Shown here piece after piece: positions 8,164 to 16,114 of a stretch of 49,701 bases of DNA. The DNA is taken from NCBI GenBank assembly GCA_002431965.1, contig DJEW01000011.1:1-49701 (forward strand), read 5' to 3'. Every line of letters starts with the position of its first letter. Position 1 is the stretch's first letter. Both the position numbers and the translations under genes were made by a program. The DNA comes from Clostridiales bacterium UBA5888 (GTDB taxonomy: Bacteria; Bacillota; Clostridia; Oscillospirales; Oscillospiraceae). The notes beneath the pieces were generated by a model that saw only the letters and a list, made by a program, of their open reading frames with translations, was not told the DNA's origin and did no database searches.

Positions 8164-8355
8164 TTGAGGCAGCACCGCGTAATATGCCATCTGCTCTTGC
8201 CGCACAATACGTCTGCGGCATCTGGCGGAAAATCTGCGCTCTGATATAGTCACTTTTTCTTGAAATACATAAAGTATTCCGGCGAAAAAGCGCCGTCACC
8301 ATAACGCATATTTTCTCGCCAGCTGCTCTTGCCGCATTACGCGGCGCTGCCTTAA
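8164..8355. repeat. About 190-bp element with terminal inverted repeats (MITE-like)
   Basis: The 315-base gap after cinA holds TTGAGGCAGCACCGCGTAAT (8164-8183) and, inverted, ATTACGCGGCGCTGCCTTAA (8336-8355); the inner 16 bases match with one mismatch. A 14-base direct repeat, CTGCTCTTGCCGCA, occurs inside at 8191-8204 and 8323-8336. No open reading frame is convincing inside. The right end is closely matched at 30866-30898 and the left end at 24623-24642, so this belongs to a dispersed family. Confidence 0.55.
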
Positions 8356-8358
8356 CTC

Positions 8359-8387
8359 TTGACATTACAGCGACAATACGTTATAAT
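8359..8387 (+). promoter_or_regulatory. Consensus sigma-A promoter of the GntR-ABC operon
   Basis: TTGACA (8359-8364), exactly 17 bases, TATAAT (8382-8387): a perfect consensus. It starts only 4 bases after the end of the inverted-repeat element, so that element may influence or have supplied upstream sequence. Confidence 0.88.
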
Positions 8388-8399
8388 ACATCTGTATTA
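8384..8399. promoter_or_regulatory. Inverted repeat overlapping the -10 box, likely GntR operator
   Basis: TAATACA-TC-TGTATTA is a perfect 7-2-7 palindrome that covers the end of the -10 box and the transcription start. Autorepression by the YtrA-type regulator encoded just downstream is the natural reading. Confidence 0.6.
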
Positions 8400-8437
8400 A
8401 GCGAATTAGTACGGAATACACGAAAGAAGGCGGCAGT

Positions 8438-8815
8438 GTGATAAGTATAAATTACCGCGACGCGAGACCGATATACGAGCAGGTGCGCGACGGCTTCCGC
8501 GCACTTATACTCTCGGATGCGCTCTCACCGGGATATAAGATGCCGTCCGTGCGCGAGCTTGCCTCGACGCTTGCGATTAACCCGAATACCATCCAGCGCG
8601 CATACAGGGAGCTGGAAAACGAGGGGTATATCGTCTCCGTTCCCGGCAAGGGCAGCTTTGTCAGCCCGAGCGAGGCGGCGGTGAAGCGGCACATTGAGGA
8701 GACGAAATCGCAGCTTGCCGCGCTTGCGGCGGAGCTGAGGGGGCTCGGCGTGGGAGAGGGCGAGCTTGTACGGCTGATCAGAGAAGGAGGCGGGAGAAAT
8801 GATGATAAAAATTAA
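8438..8815 (+). CDS. GntR-family regulator, YtrA subfamily
   Basis: The 125-residue protein starts at GTG with AGAAGG 8 bases upstream. It has the winged-helix GntR domain: the opening RPIYEQVRDGFRALILSDAL, the recognition segment MPSVRELASTLAINPNTIQR and the wing LENEGYIVSVPGKGSFV. The short C-terminal helix pair (about 75-120) without a ligand-binding domain marks the YtrA subfamily, which usually represses a neighbouring ABC transporter. The gene overlaps the ATPase gene by 17 bases. In Bacillus the matching operon responds to cell-wall-active antibiotics; that role here is inference. Confidence 0.92.
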   Translation: MISINYRDARPIYEQVRDGFRALILSDALSPGYKMPSVRELASTLAINPNTIQRAYRELENEGYIVSVPGKGSFVSPSEAAVKRHIEETKSQLAALAAELRGLGVGEGELVRLIREGGGRNDDKN

Positions 8816-9695
8816 GGCGCTGACAAAGGAATTTGACGGCTTCCGCGCGCTTGACGCGCTGGACATGAACGTGCCGCGCGGCGCGGTCTACGGCCTTGTC
8901 GGACCGAATGGGGCGGGCAAGTCCACCGCCATGCGGCACATGACGGGCATATACCGCGCGACCTCCGGCGAGGTGCTCATCGATGGGCAGCCGGTATACG
9001 AAAACCCCGCAGTGAAAGAGCGCATCGCCTGCATCCCGGACGAGCTTTTCTTCTTCACGCAGGCGAGTATCCGCGACATGGCGGATTTTTACCGCAGCGT
9101 GTGCCCGCGTTTTTCAAAGGAACGCTTTGAAAAGCTGCGCGCGGCGTTCGACCTTGACGAAAAGCGCCCGATACGCAAGTTCAGCAAGGGCATGCAGAAG
9201 CAGGCGGCGTTCTGGCTGGCGCTTGCGCAGTGCCCGGACGTTGTGGTGCTCGACGAGCCGGTGGACGGGCTTGACCCCGTGATGCGCCGGCAGGTATGGG
9301 GGCTGCTGCTGGGCGAGGTCGCCGAAAACGGCACGACCGTGGTGGTGTCCTCCCACAACCTGCGCGAGCTGGAGGATGTGTGCGACCATGTGGGCATCGT
9401 CGATCATGGGAGAATGCTGACAGAGCGGACGCTGAGCGAATTGCAGGACAACATTGTCAAGGTGCAGCTCGCCCTGCCGGACGGCGGAAAGCTGCCGGAG
9501 GGGATAGAGATACTGCACAGCGCCTCCACCGGGCGCTTGCAGCAGCTTATACTGCGCGGAAAGACGGATGAGCTGACGAACATACTTGCCGCGGCGGGTC
9601 CGCTCTTTATGGACTTTGTGCCGCTGACGCTGGAGGAGATATTCATATACGAGCTGGGAGGTGCTGATAGTGGCGCGAAAGACATCATTCTTTAA
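8799..9695 (+). CDS. ABC transporter ATP-binding protein (YtrB/CcmA-like)
   Basis: The 298-residue ATPase has Walker A GPNGAGKST (35-43), a signature motif in the form FSKGMQKQ, Walker B VVVLDEPVDGLDP and the switch histidine in VVVSSHNLRELEDV. It hydrolyses ATP to drive the large permease encoded next. The signature motif is the degenerate SKGM form typical of exporters of the ABC-2/YtrB kind. It overlaps the GntR gene upstream and the permease gene downstream (26 bases), so all three should be made together. The AGGAGG site lies inside the end of the regulator gene. Confidence 0.93.
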   Translation: MMIKIKALTKEFDGFRALDALDMNVPRGAVYGLVGPNGAGKSTAMRHMTGIYRATSGEVLIDGQPVYENPAVKERIACIPDELFFFTQASIRDMADFYRSVCPRFSKERFEKLRAAFDLDEKRPIRKFSKGMQKQAAFWLALAQCPDVVVLDEPVDGLDPVMRRQVWGLLLGEVAENGTTVVVSSHNLRELEDVCDHVGIVDHGRMLTERTLSELQDNIVKVQLALPDGGKLPEGIEILHSASTGRLQQLILRGKTDELTNILAAAGPLFMDFVPLTLEEIFIYELGGADSGAKDIIL

Positions 9696-11610
9696 CTGGG
9701 GGCTGAGCCGCAGCTGGCTCAAGCGCTGCTGGCCGCTGTGGACGACGTATCTTGCCGTGTGGCTGATCATGCTGCCGCAGTCCGTGCCGGAGCTGCGCCG
9801 GTACAGGGATATGCTCTCTTACACGCTCGACGTCAACGCCACGCTGATCAGACTGGGGCAGAACATGGGGCAGCTGTCCGTCGCTGCCGGGATTATAGCG
9901 GCGATGGTGATGTATTCTTATATGTATTCGAGCCGTGCCTGCGGCATGATGAATATGCTGCCAATGCGCCGGGAGACGGTTTTTACAACGGCGTTCGTCA
10001 CGGGGCTTGCTCCGTTTATAATTGCCGACGCCGTCATTATGGGCGCGGCGTGGGCGGTGTTCGCGCGCACGGGCGTGGTCGAGACGAAGAATATTTTCAT
10101 TGCGCTGGGCTTTGCCGTGATGGGCAATGTCGCGTTCTACGGCTTTGCAACGTTCTGCGCGGTGCTGACGGGCAGCCTTGCGGTGCTGCCTGCGGTGTAC
10201 CTTGTGCTGGGATGCACGGCGGTTTTCGTGGAGTTTGCTTTGCAGGTCGTTCTGGGCACGCTGGTTTACGGTTACAGCGCGGATATATCATACGCAGCCG
10301 TGCTCTCGCCCGTCATCGCGGTAATGCAGCATGTCAGCGTCGGGCAGGAGATGGCATATAATGCAGATGGAACTTACGAGCTGACGGGCGAGCTTACCGT
10401 GAACGGCGCGCCGCTCATGGCGGCGTACTGCGCCGCGGGGCTTGTCCTCGCCGTGTGCGCCCTTCTCATCTACCGCCGCCGCGACATGGAGCGCGCGGGC
10501 GACGTGGTCGCCGTTCCAGTGCTCAAGCCCATCTTCAAATACTGCATGACCTTCGGCTGCGCTCTTGCGCTGGCGACAAGCCCCGGCATCTTTGGCGGCG
10601 GGCTTAACGCGCACTCCGGCACGGCGGCGGCGATTGCGGCGCTGGCGCTGCTGCTCGGCGGCGCGTTCGTGGGGTACTTTGTCTCGGAAATGCTGATGCA
10701 GAAAACTCTGCGCGTGTTTTGCGGCTGCTGGCGCGGCTTCATTGTGTCGTGCGCTGTCATCATCGCGCTGACGCTGGGGGCGGAGCTGGATGTGACAGGC
10801 TATGAGCGCCGCACGCCCGACCCTGCCGATGTGGAGAGTGTGTGCCTGACCTTTTATGGGGAGGATACGAAGCTTGCCCGACCGGAGAACATCGCCCGGG
10901 TCATCGCCTACCATGAGGAGGTCATCGCGCGAAAGAGCATAAACGAAGGAACGGACGACACGCGCGGTCTGACCGTTGAGTACACGCTGCAAAACGGAAA
11001 ACATATGGCGCGCTTTTACGCCATTGCGGACGATGCGATAGACAGGGCCGACCCATACTCGAACATCCGCCGCCTGGCGGAGGTGCTCAACACGCAGGAG
11101 GGTGTGGATGAGCGCATCGACTTCGCCCACGGCAGAGCCGTCACGCCCGCGGACGTTAGCTATTGCGCGATAAACGGGGGGTATGCGGACGATAGCGGCG
11201 AGTGGAAGAGCGTAATCGTGGAACTGACGCGGGAGCAGGCGGCGCAGTTTTATAATGATTGCGTCGTGCCCGACTCGAAGGACAGCCATCTCGGTCATGT
11301 GTGGACGGTGCAGGACGAGGAGTACTTCGACACGGTGAGCAATTTCACCTTTGAAATAGAGCTGCGCGCGGAGCAGAGCAGAAAATATGAATACAAATGG
11401 ACGGACTATTTATACACTACGCTCACCATGGATGCCGCGCGCTGCGCCGCGTGGCTGGAGGAAAACGCGGATATTGCGCTCATGACTCTTCGCGAATCAG
11501 ACCCCGAAGCTGCCGAGGCGCAGCTTTCCATCCAGCGCACGACAACGGAGCAGGCATCAGTCGGCGTGATCGGCGGCGCGGACGGTCCGACGGCGATAAT
11601 TGTGGGATAG
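9670..11610 (+). CDS. ABC transporter permease with large extracytoplasmic C-terminal domain and GGADGPTAI tail
   Basis: I start the protein at GTG 9670 because GGGAGGTG ends 6 bases before it; a GTG at 9661 is also in frame. The 646-residue product has about nine hydrophobic segments between residues 15 and 375, then about 270 soluble residues that should face outward. That part resembles DUF6449-type domains found in YtrC/YtrD-like permeases (recalled from memory). It is the membrane partner of the overlapping ATPase gene. The extreme C-terminus, VGVIGGADGPTAIIVG (residues 631-646), is odd: it copies a motif I know from the Na+-translocating decarboxylase beta subunit (OadB/GcdB), to which the rest of this protein bears no likeness. 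Substrate unknown; a peptide antibiotic or lantibiotic-like compound is a guess from the YtrA setting. Confidence 0.85.
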   Translation: MARKTSFFNWGLSRSWLKRCWPLWTTYLAVWLIMLPQSVPELRRYRDMLSYTLDVNATLIRLGQNMGQLSVAAGIIAAMVMYSYMYSSRACGMMNMLPMRRETVFTTAFVTGLAPFIIADAVIMGAAWAVFARTGVVETKNIFIALGFAVMGNVAFYGFATFCAVLTGSLAVLPAVYLVLGCTAVFVEFALQVVLGTLVYGYSADISYAAVLSPVIAVMQHVSVGQEMAYNADGTYELTGELTVNGAPLMAAYCAAGLVLAVCALLIYRRRDMERAGDVVAVPVLKPIFKYCMTFGCALALATSPGIFGGGLNAHSGTAAAIAALALLLGGAFVGYFVSEMLMQKTLRVFCGCWRGFIVSCAVIIALTLGAELDVTGYERRTPDPADVESVCLTFYGEDTKLARPENIARVIAYHEEVIARKSINEGTDDTRGLTVEYTLQNGKHMARFYAIADDAIDRADPYSNIRRLAEVLNTQEGVDERIDFAHGRAVTPADVSYCAINGGYADDSGEWKSVIVELTREQAAQFYNDCVVPDSKDSHLGHVWTVQDEEYFDTVSNFTFEIELRAEQSRKYEYKWTDYLYTTLTMDAARCAAWLEENADIALMTLRESDPEAAEAQLSIQRTTTEQASVGVIGGADGPTAIIVG

Positions 11611-11617
11611 GAACACA

Positions 11618-11661
11618 AAACGCAGCCAGAAGCCGCCTTAAAGCGGTTTCAGGCTGCGTTT
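11618..11661 (+). terminator. Terminator of the GntR-ABC-permease operon
   Basis: AAACGCAGCC (11618-11627) pairs with GGCTGCGTTT (11652-11661); the inside (GAAGCCGC/GCGGTTTC) extends the stem with one G-U pair. Confidence 0.8.
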
Positions 11662-11767
11662 ACAAATTGTATACGCCAATTTATAATTTCTTGAGTTTTT
11701 GTTCATTACAATGTCATAAATGTGATGTATATTGTGCTCGTAAAAAAGAAAGAGAGCTTTGAAAGGC

Positions 11768-11790
11768 AAAGAGCATAAGAAGCTCTTTTT
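11768..11790 (+). promoter_or_regulatory. Hairpin with T-run in the htrA leader, possible attenuator
   Basis: AAAGAGC (11768-11774), 7-base loop, GCTCTTT (11782-11788) and further T residues, 22 bases before the htrA start. A weak promoter (TTACAA, 16 bases, TATATT, 11706-11733) lies upstream, so the hairpin would be in the 5' leader. Confidence 0.35.
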
Positions 11791-11812
11791 GATATAAAAG
11801 GAAGTAAGAATT

Positions 11813-13240
11813 ATGTACGAGCCTGAAAACAAGAACGATACAAATGAACGGCTCAATGAAAGCCGAGTTGAAAACGACGCTTCGGCGGGTATAAACGATT
11901 CCCCCGCCAGCTATACCGGTGATACCGACAGAGACAGCGGCGAGTATCACTACAAAAACGGATACACCCAGAAGATATATTCAGACGCGCACTATGTTCC
12001 GGCGGACGAGAGCACCGTTCCGCCGAGATACTATACGCCGCCAGAGAAGCCCGTCAAAGAGCCCAAGCCCAGGAAGGAGCATAACGGCAAGGCCGCAAAG
12101 CTCATTGCGCTGTGTCTTGTGTGCGCCATTCTCGGCGGACTTGGCGGCGCGGCGATCGTGTCCGCCGCCGTCTCGGGCAGCATGAGCGAGCTGACGGAGC
12201 GCGTTGGCAGGCTGGAGGATGAGGAAAACGTCCTCACCACCGCGTCCGACAGCGCAGATGCGGACACGGCGGCTGGCACCGCCTCCGCCGACGGCAGCAT
12301 ATCGCCGTCCGATATATACGATATGGCCTGCCAGCAGGTCGTCGGCATCTCCTCCGAGATCACCTACACCAACTTCTTCGGCATGAGCTCCTCCGCCGCA
12401 GTCAGCGGCTCGGGCTTCATCCTCACGGCTGACGGTTATATCCTGACCAATTACCACGTCATCGAGACGGCTTACGAAAGCAAGGCTGACATCACCGTAA
12501 TGACGCATGACGGCACGAAGTATACTGCCTCCGTCGTCGGGTACGAGCAGGAGAACGACATTGCGGTGCTGAAGATAGAGGGCGAGAATCTGCCCCATGT
12601 CACAGTAGGCGACAGCGATACAATGAAGGTCGGCGATGAGGTCTACGCCGTGGGCAACCCGCTCGGCGAGCTGGACTTCTCCATGACGACAGGTCATGTC
12701 AGCGCGCTGGACAGGCTCATTTCCACCGAGTCCAATTCAGAGCCTATCAATATGTTCCAGTTTGATGCGGCGGTCAACTCCGGCAACTCCGGCGGTCCCG
12801 TTTACAATACCCATGGCGAGGTTGTGGGCGTGGTGACTGCAAAATACAGCTCCGACGGCGTTGAGGGTCTGAGCTTTGCAATACCAATCAACGACGCGGC
12901 AAGCATTGCCAACGATCTCATCACAAAGGGCTATGTCACCGGCAAGGCGTATATGGGCATTTCCCTAAGAAATGACTATAACTCCATGTATGCAAACTAC
13001 TACGGCTGGCCTGTCGGCGCGATGGTCGCCGGGGTCAATCCCGGAAGCTGCGCTGAAAAGGCAGGCATCCAGACCGGCGACATCATCACCAAGGTCGGCG
13101 ATAAGGATATTGAGAGCTACAGCGACCTCAAATCCGCCGTGCGGCGCTACTCCGCCGGCGATACCGCCGAGATAACCCTCTACCGCGCGGGTGAGAGCAT
13201 GACAGTCTCCATCACCTTCGACGAAGCGAAGCCGGAATAA
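11813..13240 (+). CDS. HtrA/DegP-like membrane-anchored serine protease with one PDZ domain
   Basis: The 475-residue protein has a disordered, charged cytoplasmic N-terminus (1-92), one membrane span (about 96-120), a trypsin-like domain with the full triad His215 (TNYHVIE), Asp249 (ENDIAVLKI) and Ser326 (NSGNSGGP), and a C-terminal PDZ domain (about 380-470). It should sit on the outer face of the membrane and degrade or refold damaged exported proteins. AAAAGGAAG precedes the ATG. The roughly 90-residue N-terminal region is rich in D, N, Y and P and includes YYTPPEKP, common in Firmicutes HtrA/HtrB. In Bacillus these genes are induced by CssRS; no such kinase adjoins it. It is monocistronic. 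Confidence 0.95.
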   Translation: MYEPENKNDTNERLNESRVENDASAGINDSPASYTGDTDRDSGEYHYKNGYTQKIYSDAHYVPADESTVPPRYYTPPEKPVKEPKPRKEHNGKAAKLIALCLVCAILGGLGGAAIVSAAVSGSMSELTERVGRLEDEENVLTTASDSADADTAAGTASADGSISPSDIYDMACQQVVGISSEITYTNFFGMSSSAAVSGSGFILTADGYILTNYHVIETAYESKADITVMTHDGTKYTASVVGYEQENDIAVLKIEGENLPHVTVGDSDTMKVGDEVYAVGNPLGELDFSMTTGHVSALDRLISTESNSEPINMFQFDAAVNSGNSGGPVYNTHGEVVGVVTAKYSSDGVEGLSFAIPINDAASIANDLITKGYVTGKAYMGISLRNDYNSMYANYYGWPVGAMVAGVNPGSCAEKAGIQTGDIITKVGDKDIESYSDLKSAVRRYSAGDTAEITLYRAGESMTVSITFDEAKPE

Positions 13241-13316
13241 GGCGGATGCTTCACGCGCACGGCGCGGTACAATAACTTTGATACTTTTCTACTCCTAACC
13301 TCTCTTTTCTCCCAAA

Positions 13317-13369
13317 CAACGAAGGGCTGCACCCCCCAGGGGCGCAGTCCTTTGTTGCATGATATCATG
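13317..13369 (+). terminator. Hairpin and 12-bp palindrome after htrA
   Basis: CAACGAAGG... (13317 on) pairs with ...CCTTTGTTG (to 13357) through an imperfect GGGCTGC/GCAGTCC stem, then the palindrome CATGATATCATG (13358-13369) and TTTTCTTT follow. Probably the htrA terminator. Confidence 0.5.
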
Positions 13370-13472
13370 TTTTCTTTCGGTATTTTGCAATTTGGTCTTG
13401 ATTTTTTCGCGATATACTGTAAAATATCCGTGTTATAAACATATTAGCTCTTATCAGGAGGAGAATCTGAAA

Positions 13473-14027
13473 ATGACTTATGAGATGGACGTTGCCGGCT
13501 TAAAACGCGAGCTGCCGATATGCAAGGTTACGGATGACCTTTACATCGGCGCGTTTGTCATGTTCGGTGACGTTGAGCTGACCGTCCACTGCGCTTCCGA
13601 GCTTCTCAAGCTTGCCCCGGAGTATGATTATCTCATCGCTCCCGAGGCAAAGGCAATCCCCCTTATTTATGAAATGGCGCGCCAGAGCGGCGCGAACAAG
13701 TACTTTGTCGTGCGCAAGGGCGCAAAGGCGTATATGCAGGGCGTGTTCTCCGTTGATGTGCGCTCCATCACCACAATGGGCGTGCAGCATCTGGTGCTCG
13801 ACGCCGAGGACGCCAGGCTCATCCGCGGCAAGCGCATGCTGCTTGTGGACGATGTTATTTCCACCGGTGAATCCCTTCGTGCGCTGGAGACGCTCGTCAC
13901 AGAGTGCGGCGGCATTATCGCAGGGCGCATGGCTCCGCTTGCCGAGGGCGACGCGGCAGAGCGCAGCGACATCATCTTTCTCAATAAGCTTCCCCTCTTC
14001 AACGCCGACGGCACGGTCAGGGCGTGA
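13473..14027 (+). CDS. Phosphoribosyltransferase (Apt-like)
   Basis: The ATG at 13473 is chosen because AGGAGGAG lies 9 bases upstream; the longer in-frame extension has no ribosome binding site. The 184-residue protein has a type I PRTase fold with the PRPP motif MLLVDDVISTGES (residues about 124-136) and an upstream YDYLIAPEAKAIPLIYEMAR segment. It is most like adenine phosphoribosyltransferase and the xanthine/pur-operon-type relatives. It joins a base or related ring to PRPP, or may have become a regulator; the base is not predictable from what I see. It is monocistronic and ends at a terminator shared with tadA. Confidence 0.85.
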   Translation: MTYEMDVAGLKRELPICKVTDDLYIGAFVMFGDVELTVHCASELLKLAPEYDYLIAPEAKAIPLIYEMARQSGANKYFVVRKGAKAYMQGVFSVDVRSITTMGVQHLVLDAEDARLIRGKRMLLVDDVISTGESLRALETLVTECGGIIAGRMAPLAEGDAAERSDIIFLNKLPLFNADGTVRA

Positions 14028-14038
14028 CGGAAAAGCAT

Positions 14039-14070
14039 AAAAAATGCTCACCTTATGGTGGGCATTTTTT
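14039..14070. terminator. Bidirectional terminator shared by the PRTase and tadA genes
   Basis: AAAAAATGCTCACC (14039-14052), TTAT, GGTGGGCATTTTTT (14057-14070): a 14-bp stem with one G-T pair and T-runs both ways. Its right end overlaps the tadA stop codon. Confidence 0.9.
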
Positions 14071-14524
14071 ATTGGTTCTCTCTTTTTCCCCGAAAGAACT
14101 TGCGCAGGAGTGCGGCGCTTTCATCGGCGAGCACGCCGGGGAAAACGGCTGGCGAATGCCCATAGCGCTCGGCGAAAAGGTCTATAACGCTGCCGCACGA
14201 GCCGGTCTGTGCTTCCCGCGCGCCGTAAACAAGCGTGGGTATGCGCGCCATGATTATCGCGCCCGTGCACATCGGGCAGGGCTCAAGCGTGACAAACATG
14301 GTGCAGCCCGTCAGACGCCACGTGCCGAGCGCGGCGCACGCGGCGCGTATCGCCTCTATTTCCGCGTGGGCGGTCGCGTCGGCGGCTTCCTCGCGCCGGT
14401 TGCGCCCCGTGCCGACGATGCGCCCGACGGCGTCAGCTATTACGCAGCCCACGGGAACCTCTCCCGCGTCCATCGCCGCGCGCGCGAGCGCGAGCGCCTG
14501 ACGCATATAAAGCTCTCTTTCCAT
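14069..14524 (-). CDS. tadA: tRNA-specific adenosine deaminase TadA
   Basis: The start at 14524 is chosen because GGGAGG lies 7 bases upstream and the protein then begins MERELYMRQALALAR, standard for the family; a longer start at 14539 is in the same frame. The 151-residue enzyme has the zinc-binding and catalytic residues HAE (His53, Glu55) and PCPMC (Cys83, Cys86). It converts adenosine 34 to inosine in tRNA-Arg(ACG), an essential step in most bacteria. It lies convergent to the PRTase gene and 73 bases downstream of pta, separated from it by a perfect terminator. Confidence 0.96.
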   Translation of the reverse strand: MERELYMRQALALARAAMDAGEVPVGCVIADAVGRIVGTGRNRREEAADATAHAEIEAIRAACAALGTWRLTGCTMFVTLEPCPMCTGAIIMARIPTLVYGAREAQTGSCGSVIDLFAERYGHSPAVFPGVLADESAALLRKFFRGKRENQ

Positions 14525-14541
14525 TGCGTTGCCTCCCATTC

Positions 14542-14574
14542 AAAAAAAGAGCCGGCATTCAGCCGGCTCTTTTT
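14542..14574 (-). terminator. pta terminator
   Basis: AAAAAGAGCCGGC (14544-14556), 5-base loop, GCCGGCTCTTTTT (14562-14574). It lies just after the pta stop and just before the tadA start, with T-runs for both directions. Confidence 0.9.
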
Positions 14575-14597
14575 CGTTATCTGCTGCCGAGGATCGA

Positions 14598-15596
14598 TCA
14601 CGCCAGTGCGGCGGTGATGATGGACATCTGGTAGACTTCCTCTGCGTCGCAGCCGCGGCTGAGGTCGTTTATCGGGGCGTTGAGACCCTGAAGGATAGGA
14701 CCGTAAGCGGCGAACCCGCCGAGACGCTGGGCGATCTTGTAGCCGATGTTGCCGGACTGGATCTCCGGGAAGATGAAGGTGTTGGCGTAGCCCGCGACCT
14801 TGCTGCCGGGGAACTTGAGCTGACCGACGACGGGGGAGACGGCGGCGTCAAACTGCATCTCGCCGTCGAGGGCAAGCTCCGGCGCCATTTCCTTGGCAAT
14901 GGCAGTGGCGTTGCGGACAAGATCGACGGCCGGACCCTTGCCGGAGCCCTTGGTGGAGTAGGAAAGCATTGCGACCTTGGGATCCATGCCGAAGATCTTT
15001 GCGGTGTTCGCCGTCGCAACGGCGACCTCGGCGAGCTGGGCGGCGGCGGTGAGCTTCACATTGCCGTCCTTGTCGAGCTTGTCCTCATAGGAGATGTTGA
15101 TGGCGCAGTCGCCCATGCAGAGCATTTCATCCCCGCGGACGAGAATAAAGCAGGAGCTGACGAGGTTAGCGCCCTTTTTGGTCTTGACGAGCTGAAGCGC
15201 GGGGCGGACGGTGTCAGCGGTGGAATAGGTCGCGCCGCCGAGCAGCGCGTCCGCAACGCCCATCTTCACAAGCATCGTGCCGAAGTAGTTGCTCTTCATG
15301 AGACTGGCGCGGCACTCCTCCGGCGTCATCTTTCCCTTGCGCAGCTCCACCATTGCCGCGACCATTTCGTCCATTCTGTCATAGGCGGCGGGGTCGATGA
15401 TCTCAAGCCCGTCGATGTCAAAGCCGCCCTTTGCAGCGGCAGCCTTTACCTCGTCCACATTGCCGACGAGTACCGGCGTGAGGAAACCGTCCTTTTTGAG
15501 CCGTGCTGCGGATTCAAGGATGCGCGCGTCAGAGCCCTCGGTGTAGACGATTCTGCGGGGGTTGGCTTTGAGTATGTCGATAAGATTTTCAAACAT
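14598..15596 (-). CDS. pta: Phosphate acetyltransferase
   Basis: A 332-residue protein of the short Pta class (no N-terminal DRTGG/P-loop domain), starting MFENLIDILKANPRRIVYTEGSDARI and holding SYSTKGSGKGPAVDLVRNAT and the C-terminal GPILQGLNAPINDLSRG that bind CoA and phosphate. It interconverts acetyl-CoA and acetyl phosphate, which with acetate kinase makes ATP during fermentation. Acetate kinase (ackA) is not adjacent here, unlike in many species. A promoter with a 17-base spacer lies upstream at 15636-15664. Confidence 0.97.
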   Translation of the reverse strand: MFENLIDILKANPRRIVYTEGSDARILESAARLKKDGFLTPVLVGNVDEVKAAAAKGGFDIDGLEIIDPAAYDRMDEMVAAMVELRKGKMTPEECRASLMKSNYFGTMLVKMGVADALLGGATYSTADTVRPALQLVKTKKGANLVSSCFILVRGDEMLCMGDCAINISYEDKLDKDGNVKLTAAAQLAEVAVATANTAKIFGMDPKVAMLSYSTKGSGKGPAVDLVRNATAIAKEMAPELALDGEMQFDAAVSPVVGQLKFPGSKVAGYANTFIFPEIQSGNIGYKIAQRLGGFAAYGPILQGLNAPINDLSRGCDAEEVYQMSIITAALA

Positions 15597-15635
15597 TTTT
15601 ATTATCCTCCATTTGAATAAATAACGGATATATAT

Positions 15636-15664
15636 AATCTACCACTACCTGAGCCGATTTTCAA
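15636..15664 (-). promoter_or_regulatory. pta promoter
   Basis: On the minus strand TTGAAA (15664-15659), 17 bases, TAGATT (15641-15636). Confidence 0.6.
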
Positions 15665-15711
15665 GCATTGAACACAAATAAATACAAATTTTTGCGCCGG
15701 AAGAGATTTTC

Positions 15712-15741
15712 TTGACGCAGAGGGGTAAAATACCGTATAAT
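15712..15741 (+). promoter_or_regulatory. Promoter of the XRE-lepA operon
   Basis: TTGACG (15712-15717), 18 bases, TATAAT (15736-15741). It lies back to back with the pta promoter. Confidence 0.75.
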
Positions 15742-15792
15742 ACCGGAGGTAATCACGCAAGGAAGATGAAAGGAAGAAAAGAGGTTGGGAGG

Positions 15793-16101
15793 ATGACACG
15801 CACCTTTCCCGCGACGCTCTCGGCGCTCCGCCGCGAGCGTAATATCAGCCAGCGGCAGGCGGCCGCCGATCTTAATATAAGCCAGGCGCTGCTCAGCCAC
15901 TATGAAAACGGCGCGCGCGAGCCGGGGCTGGGCTTTGTGTGCCGCGCGTGCGACTATTACGGCGTGAGCGCGGATTATCTTCTCTGCCGCAGCGACGAGC
16001 AGGATGCCGCAGCGCTTGCCGCACGGACGGTGGAAGAGCTGTGCAAAGGCGTGCGAGGTCTGATAGACAGCGCGCAGGGTGTGTTCGACAAGCTCAAATG
16101 A
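15793..16101 (+). CDS. XRE-family helix-turn-helix regulator
   Basis: The ATG at 15793 is preferred: an AAGAGG site lies 8 bases upstream and the protein begins just before the HTH. The 102-residue product has a Cro/C1-type HTH (about 8-62) with RNISQRQAAADLNISQALLSHYENG, ending in a DYYGVSADYLLCR motif seen in many Clostridial XRE proteins, then a short alpha-helical tail (70-102) that may dimerise. It is 13 bases upstream of lepA and shares its promoter, so it may set lepA expression, though its target is unknown. No inverted repeat stands out in the promoter. Confidence 0.85.
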   Translation: MTRTFPATLSALRRERNISQRQAAADLNISQALLSHYENGAREPGLGFVCRACDYYGVSADYLLCRSDEQDAAALAARTVEELCKGVRGLIDSAQGVFDKLK

Positions 16102-16114
16102 GGAAGGAACGGCA

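Noticed and set aside
5829..8365. Long minus-strand frames of 424 and 599 residues opposite thiI and cinA
   Set aside because: Arg/His/Ala-rich shadows without domains or ribosome binding sites, overlapping two certain genes.
14529..15620. 363-residue plus-strand frame opposite pta
   Set aside because: Composition is that of a reverse translation of pta; pta is full length and certain.
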